Assembly: GCA_039679375.1 (NCBI GenBank)
Contig: JBDKVA010000214.1
Coordinates: 1-35,270, forward strand
Source: JBDKVA01 sp039679375
GTDB taxonomy: Bacteria > Bacillota > Clostridia > Acetivibrionales > DTU013
Direction of reading: 5' to 3'
Length of the DNA stretch: 35,270 nt
A model generated the notes under the pieces. The model ran no database searches and was not told the DNA's origin. It was given only the letters and a program-made list of their open reading frames with translations. Shown here piece after piece: positions 31,648 to 35,270 of this stretch. Positions within the stretch are counted from its first letter, which is position 1. Each line of letters starts with the position of its first letter. The translations under genes were made by a program, and so were the position numbers.

Positions 31648-32490
31648 TTGGTCAAAAAGCAGGATATTTTGTTGAGTCTTGACCTGATGGACATAAAAAA
31701 AGGAGATGTGCTTCTTGTACATAGCGCTCTGAGCAGCATAGGCTATGCGGAAGGCGGAGCGGATACTGTAATTGACGCTCTTTTGGAGTCGGTAGGTGAA
31801 GAAGGCACTATAGTGATGTCTACCCTTACAGGATGGTCTGAACCGTTTGATGCAGATAAGACGCCCTCGGCTGTCGGGGAAATTTCCGAAAAATTCAGGC
31901 TGAGGGAAAATGCTTACAGAAGCCTTCATCCTGTTCATTCGGTAGCAGCCATCGGTAAACATGCCGAATATATTACGACCGGCCATGAAAAATGTGAAAC
32001 AGGCTGCGGTGCAGGTACGCCCTACCATAAGCTCAGAGATTTGGGCGGGAAGGTGATGCTTCTGGGAGTAGACATGGACAGGAATACAATAATGCATTCA
32101 CTGGAAGAGGAAATTAACGCATTATATTTACGAACTCTGGATATTCCTGCACCTGTCTATATTAAAGATCATGAAAATAAAAAATTTGCTTTGAGAAAAT
32201 TTCCGCCCGGACATAGGGATTTCATTGGACTTACCCCCATACTCAGGAGACGGGAGGCTATGATAGAAGGCAAAATCGGCAATGCGGCAGTAAAGATTAT
32301 TGATATTATAAAACTGTTCGAAATCGGACTTGATGTTCTTAGGCAGGATCCATTGTTTTTTATATGCCATAATCCCCGGTGCAATTCATGTCATTGGTCC
32401 AGGCTGCTGTATGAAGATGTGGAAATAGACTATTCCAGATACAGAGGAAACGGCTGTGTTGATGAATCCTGTGAAATTTGTGTTGTATGA
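31648..32490 (+). CDS. AAC(3)-family N-acetyltransferase with a Cys-rich C-terminal tail
   Basis: A 280-residue protein related to aminoglycoside 3-N-acetyltransferases, which move acetyl from CoA to an amine. TTG 31648 (MVKKQDILLSLDL) has the best SD spacing (GGAGGA, nine bases); GTG 31639 is nearly on top of the SD. Family hallmarks: GDVLLVHSALSSIGYAEGGA, IVMSTLTGWSEPFD, SLHPVHSVAAIGKHAEYI and VMLLGVDMDRNTIMHSLEEE. The last 45 or so residues add cysteines in an unusual pattern: ICHNPRCNSCHW and, at the very end, GNGCVDESCEICVV, which could hold a metal. Chromosomal AAC(3)-like proteins need not be resistance enzymes. Here the neighbours (aminotransferase, deacetylase, ROK regulator) point to an amino-sugar substrate. 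Confidence 0.88.
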   Translation: MVKKQDILLSLDLMDIKKGDVLLVHSALSSIGYAEGGADTVIDALLESVGEEGTIVMSTLTGWSEPFDADKTPSAVGEISEKFRLRENAYRSLHPVHSVAAIGKHAEYITTGHEKCETGCGAGTPYHKLRDLGGKVMLLGVDMDRNTIMHSLEEEINALYLRTLDIPAPVYIKDHENKKFALRKFPPGHRDFIGLTPILRRREAMIEGKIGNAAVKIIDIIKLFEIGLDVLRQDPLFFICHNPRCNSCHWSRLLYEDVEIDYSRYRGNGCVDESCEICVV

Positions 32491-32508
32491 AAAAAGGGGA
32501 GTGGCTTG

Positions 32509-33270
32509 ATGTATAACTTCAGCATTTTGGTTGATGATGGAGTTGCCGGTGACCTGCAAAGCAAAATTGAAATATGCAGCAGGTTGATGATAGGCAATAT
32601 GGAGGTAAATGACAGGCTGGACGGCAGCTGCATCGCGGATTGCAGCGGCGAGCAGATTGAAAATATCCGGAATCTTTTGATAAGGAATAATAAAAAAATT
32701 GTTCTTTTGAATTGCGGCGCATATGTCACAGAGCAGGAGTATTATAAAAAAATCTTCCGGAAAGCACATCTGCTCGGGATAGAAAACATAAATGTACCGG
32801 TAGGGAAAAATGACAAGTTGGATGAAGCTTTTATTGATGGATTAAAATCAGTCTGCGAAATCGGAGCATCATATGGAATAGGAATACTTCTTGAGAACAG
32901 CAGCTGCAGCTTTTTATCAACGGAGAAGGATGTGTCGCAGGTTTACAAAAAAGTACGAAATCAATGCACCGGTCTGATATTTAATCCACTCGAATTTGTC
33001 AGATTGAAAAGACATCCGTTTTTCCATATGTTTTATAATAGCAGGCTCAAAAATGATATAAGATTTCTCAGGGTAAATGACGGTCTTTTCTTAGATGGGA
33101 ATCCGGTATTTCCTGCAAAGGGCAATGCTGAAATAAAGGAGCTTGCCTCAATATTACTGGCTAGAGGGTTCAAGGGATATTTTTCATTCTCCCCCTATTT
33201 TAAGAATATGAATATAAACATTTATATGGAAGTCATTGAGAGTTTTAAAAGACTTCTTATGGAAATGTAA
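32509..33270 (+). CDS. TIM-barrel (xylose isomerase-like) protein
   Basis: A 253-residue protein with alternating beta/alpha pattern of the AP-endonuclease-2/xylose isomerase-like barrel: MYNFSILVDDGVAGDL, IGNMEVNDRLDGSCI, KKIVLLNCGAYVTEQE, GIENINVPVGKNDKLDEA, YGIGILLENSSCSFLS and GYFSFSPYF. Of the usual metal ligands (Glu, Asp/His, His, Glu), only the Glu of LLENSS is clear; the second reads FNPLEF and the last strand has Ser (FSFSPY), so metal-dependent isomerase chemistry is uncertain. ATG 32509 is preferred (SD AAGGGGAG); a TTG lies three bases upstream. It begins 18 bp after the AAC(3)-like gene and is probably in the same transcript. A sugar isomerase or epimerase role is an inference from fold and context. 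Confidence 0.8.
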   Translation: MYNFSILVDDGVAGDLQSKIEICSRLMIGNMEVNDRLDGSCIADCSGEQIENIRNLLIRNNKKIVLLNCGAYVTEQEYYKKIFRKAHLLGIENINVPVGKNDKLDEAFIDGLKSVCEIGASYGIGILLENSSCSFLSTEKDVSQVYKKVRNQCTGLIFNPLEFVRLKRHPFFHMFYNSRLKNDIRFLRVNDGLFLDGNPVFPAKGNAEIKELASILLARGFKGYFSFSPYFKNMNINIYMEVIESFKRLLMEM

Positions 33271-33289
33271 AAAATATTTATTGATACTA

Positions 33290-33318
33290 TTGAAACAATG
33301 AGTTTTATTCGTTATAAT
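33290..33318 (+). promoter_or_regulatory. Internal promoter before the aminotransferase gene
   Basis: TTGAAA (33290-33295) and a perfect TATAAT (33313-33318) are 17 bp apart in the 110-bp gap between the TIM-barrel and aminotransferase genes. It suggests that the aminotransferase and deacetylase genes can be expressed apart from the ROK operon. Confidence 0.8.
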
Positions 33319-33380
33319 TAATTTAAGCAGTAAATAAATTAATACAACATTTCATGAAAATTAAACAGGAGGTATCTTTT

Positions 33381-34628
33381 ATGAGCAAGGTTAATGTTGG
33401 AAAGGAATCTGAAGGCGGTATAACCAGCAGCTATAAAGTTGATGAAGGAGTAGTGCTGAAGGTCCCCTATTCGTTTTTCGGGAGTATCTATGACCAGGAT
33501 GAACTCGATGCTATACATGCTGCAATGAAGCAGGATTCACAGACAATGGGCCCGCAGGTCCAGGCATTTCAGAAAAACTTTGCTGAATATACCGGCACAA
33601 AATACGCTTTTGCAGTAACAAACTGTACAACAGCCATGCATGTGTGCTCCCAGGTTATTGGCCTTAGACCGGGGGACGAAGTTATTGTAACTCCGAATAC
33701 TTTTATCGCAACATCCCTGGTTGTTTTAAAAGAAGGCGCAACACCCGTATTTGCGGATATTAATCCAAGGACCTTCAATATTGACCCCAGAGAGGTTGAA
33801 AAGAAGGTTACAAACCATACAAAAGCAATTTATGTAGTACATTATGGCGGTCAGATGGTTGACATGGATCCGATAATGGAAATTGCCAATAAATATCACC
33901 TGATTGTTCTTGAAGACTGCGCTCATGCTCCCGGTGCCACATATAAAGGCAGAAAAGCCGGTTCCATCGGTGATTTCGGCTGCTTCAGCTTCCATTCATT
34001 AAAAAACATGACTACTCTTGGTGAAGGCGGAATGATTACCTGCAATAACGACAGATATGCCCATGGTATAGAAAATCTGAGATGCATGAGCCTCGAACAC
34101 TGGAAGAATCAAGCTGATTACTGGATTCCTTCCCATTTCGATGTAGATACTTTTGACGGCAAATGGGGAAACAACTACAGGATGAACGAAGCTCAGGCTG
34201 CTGTCGGCATAGCTCAGCTGAAAAAGCTTGAAATGCTGAACACAAAGAGGATTGAGAATGGAAGATACATCAGCGAAGGATTGAAGGGAATCAAAGGTAT
34301 AACGCCGGTTTATGAAGATCCGAATTGCAAGCATATTTATCACCTGTATACTGTATGTGTGGAAGAAAAGGAATTGGGGGCAAGCAGAGATGAATTCCTG
34401 AGAGTTCTATACAGGGAAGAAGGAATACAGGGAATACTCCATTATCAGCCAACCTATCATTTTACCGGGTTGAAGAAGATGGGCTACAAACAGGATATCT
34501 GTCCTATAGCGGAAGATTTCTTCTATAGGAGAGAGTTGAATACTCCTCAACATCCAAGGTTGACAAAGGATGACATGGATGCGATTGTTCAAGGTATAAA
34601 AAATGCCGCTAAAAAAGTAGGCAAATAG
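33381..34628 (+). CDS. DegT/DnrJ/EryC1/StrS-family PLP aminotransferase
   Basis: A 415-residue protein from ATG 33381 (MSKVNVGKES), which has AGGAGG eight bases upstream; the in-frame ATG at 33354 lies before the SD. It shows the family's PLP-site features: CTTAMHVCSQVIGLRPGDEV, EVIVTPNTFIATS, VLEDCAHAPGATYKGR and the Lys-bearing segment CFSFHSLKNMTTLGEGGMI, in which the Lys binds PLP. The C-terminal domain holds YRMNEAQAAVGIAQLKK. These enzymes add an amino group to keto-sugars (3- or 4-amino sugars) or to inososes (StsC/BtrS in aminoglycoside synthesis). The slightly long N-terminus and the neighbouring AAC(3)-like and PIG-L genes favour a sugar or cyclitol amine. The donor is probably Glu or Gln. 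Confidence 0.95.
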   Translation: MSKVNVGKESEGGITSSYKVDEGVVLKVPYSFFGSIYDQDELDAIHAAMKQDSQTMGPQVQAFQKNFAEYTGTKYAFAVTNCTTAMHVCSQVIGLRPGDEVIVTPNTFIATSLVVLKEGATPVFADINPRTFNIDPREVEKKVTNHTKAIYVVHYGGQMVDMDPIMEIANKYHLIVLEDCAHAPGATYKGRKAGSIGDFGCFSFHSLKNMTTLGEGGMITCNNDRYAHGIENLRCMSLEHWKNQADYWIPSHFDVDTFDGKWGNNYRMNEAQAAVGIAQLKKLEMLNTKRIENGRYISEGLKGIKGITPVYEDPNCKHIYHLYTVCVEEKELGASRDEFLRVLYREEGIQGILHYQPTYHFTGLKKMGYKQDICPIAEDFFYRRELNTPQHPRLTKDDMDAIVQGIKNAAKKVGK

Positions 34629-34663
34629 GAACAGTATAATAATAGTATTTACGGAGGACAATG

Positions 34664-35270
34664 ATGAACGTATTGGCAATTGGTTGTCATCCTGATGATC
34701 TTGAGATAGGGTGCGGAGGCACCCTATCTGCATATGTGAAACAGGGACACAGAGTATTCATGTGTCATGTGGCAAACGGCGACAAGGGACATGCTGTGAT
34801 AATGCCCGATGAACTGAAAGAAATAAGAAACCTGGAAGCGGAAGAGGCCGGCAGAATTATAGGCGCTGAAGAGGTAATAAACATTGGTGTGCCCGATTTG
34901 GAGGTGAACTCTTACAATGAGGGTACGGTCAATAAAATTATTGATCTGATAAGGTATGTAAAGCCGGATATTATCATAACACACAGTCCGGAGGATTACA
35001 TGCGGGATCACCTTGAGGTGGGCAAGCTTGTTTTTAATGCCAGCTTTTCTTCAAGTGTCCCGCATACTTTTACCAATAATCCGGCTTACTCTGCCATACC
35101 GCCGGTATACTATATGGATACGCTGGCGGGAGTTAACTTTTTGCCAACGGAGTATGTGGACGTGACCGATCATATAGAAATTAAGCTAAATGCTTTGAAC
35201 TGTCATCAAAGTCAGATAAAATGGATGCTTGAACACGATAAAATAGACTTCCTGGATTTTGTAAGGACAG
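34664..35270 (+). CDS. PIG-L family N-acetyl-sugar deacetylase, 3' end cut by the window
   Basis: The 202 visible codons start at ATG 34664 (MNVLAIGCHPDDLEIGCGG); a second ATG at 34661 is too close to the SD GGAGG (34653-34657). The metal-binding motif HPDDLE and the later DH pair (YMRDHLEVGKLVF) are the zinc ligands of the PIG-L/LmbE family. This family removes acetyl groups from N-acetylglucosamine-linked compounds (MshB, BshB, PIG-L) and also acts in aminoglycoside maturation. The spacing after the aminotransferase gene (35 bp) implies co-transcription. An acetyltransferase and a deacetylase in one cluster suggest N-acetylated intermediates that are later freed. The end of the gene is outside the window. 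Confidence 0.93.
   Translation, partial: MNVLAIGCHPDDLEIGCGGTLSAYVKQGHRVFMCHVANGDKGHAVIMPDELKEIRNLEAEEAGRIIGAEEVINIGVPDLEVNSYNEGTVNKIIDLIRYVKPDIIITHSPEDYMRDHLEVGKLVFNASFSSSVPHTFTNNPAYSAIPPVYYMDTLAGVNFLPTEYVDVTDHIEIKLNALNCHQSQIKWMLEHDKIDFLDFVRT

Noticed and set aside
31447..32097. 216-codon open frame on the minus strand
   Set aside because: It is antisense to the ROK and AAC(3)-like genes, which carry intact family motifs; its own translation has no family pattern.
31648..32490. Calling the AAC(3)-like gene an antibiotic-resistance gene
   Set aside because: Family membership alone does not show resistance; the gene sits in a sugar-type operon with a ROK regulator and has a non-standard tail.

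Overview
The window looks like chromosomal DNA of an anaerobic, low-to-moderate GC member of the Clostridia. This is inferred from strong AGGAGG-type ribosome binding sites, frequent TTG and GTG starts, AT-rich intergenic DNA, two S-layer-homology (SLH) surface proteins, a flavodoxin-ferredoxin of the EFR1 type, DUF362, and a Trk-type potassium system with KdpDE-like regulators. No rRNA, tRNA, CRISPR array, transposase or phage gene was seen. The species cannot be named from this sequence.

Layout. (1) 1-1612: the 3' part of an SLH surface protein and its terminator. (2) 1667-6280: a TetR regulator with an EFR1 ferredoxin, then an OmpR-type response regulator, a histidine kinase and a membrane-anchored alpha/beta hydrolase. 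(3) 6335-8644, minus strand: a GC-rich PadR / DUF1048 / ABC ATPase / ABC permease operon with its promoter and operator-like repeats. (4) 8645-9288: debris, including a shrunken and mutated second copy of the alpha/beta hydrolase gene. (5) 9289-14214: a 1641-residue secreted SLH protein with GLUG, LamG, Ig-like and Fn3 domains. (6) 14500-16093: a 4-TM protein, an Xre-type regulator and a DUF4386 membrane protein. (7) 16103-17580, minus strand: a squalene-cyclase-like protein, and a FluC/CrcB fluoride channel behind a fluoride riboswitch. (8) 17697-19151: a DUF362 protein and an AdhR-like MerR regulator, each behind a MerR-type stretched promoter. (9) 19158-22703: an FAD oxidoreductase fused to a Rieske domain (minus), and a multidrug-type ABC exporter (plus).

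(10) 22704-30202 is a potassium-transport locus. Two RCK (TrkA) proteins, an unlisted 34-residue single-TM protein, TrkH, a secreted or anchored OB-fold-like protein, a KdpD-like kinase without the KdpD and USP domains, a KdpE-like regulator, and two more RCK proteins follow in one direction. The overlaps and short gaps suggest co-expression. The likely reading is a TrkH channel gated by several RCK subunits and controlled by a KdpDE-type system, without kdpFABC in view.

(11) 30320-35270 (running off the end) starts with a ROK regulator, followed by an AAC(3)-like N-acetyltransferase with a Cys-rich tail, a TIM-barrel protein, a DegT/StsC-type PLP aminotransferase and a PIG-L deacetylase. This set suggests metabolism of an amino sugar or aminocyclitol. 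It and the potassium locus are the best candidates for something not yet described.
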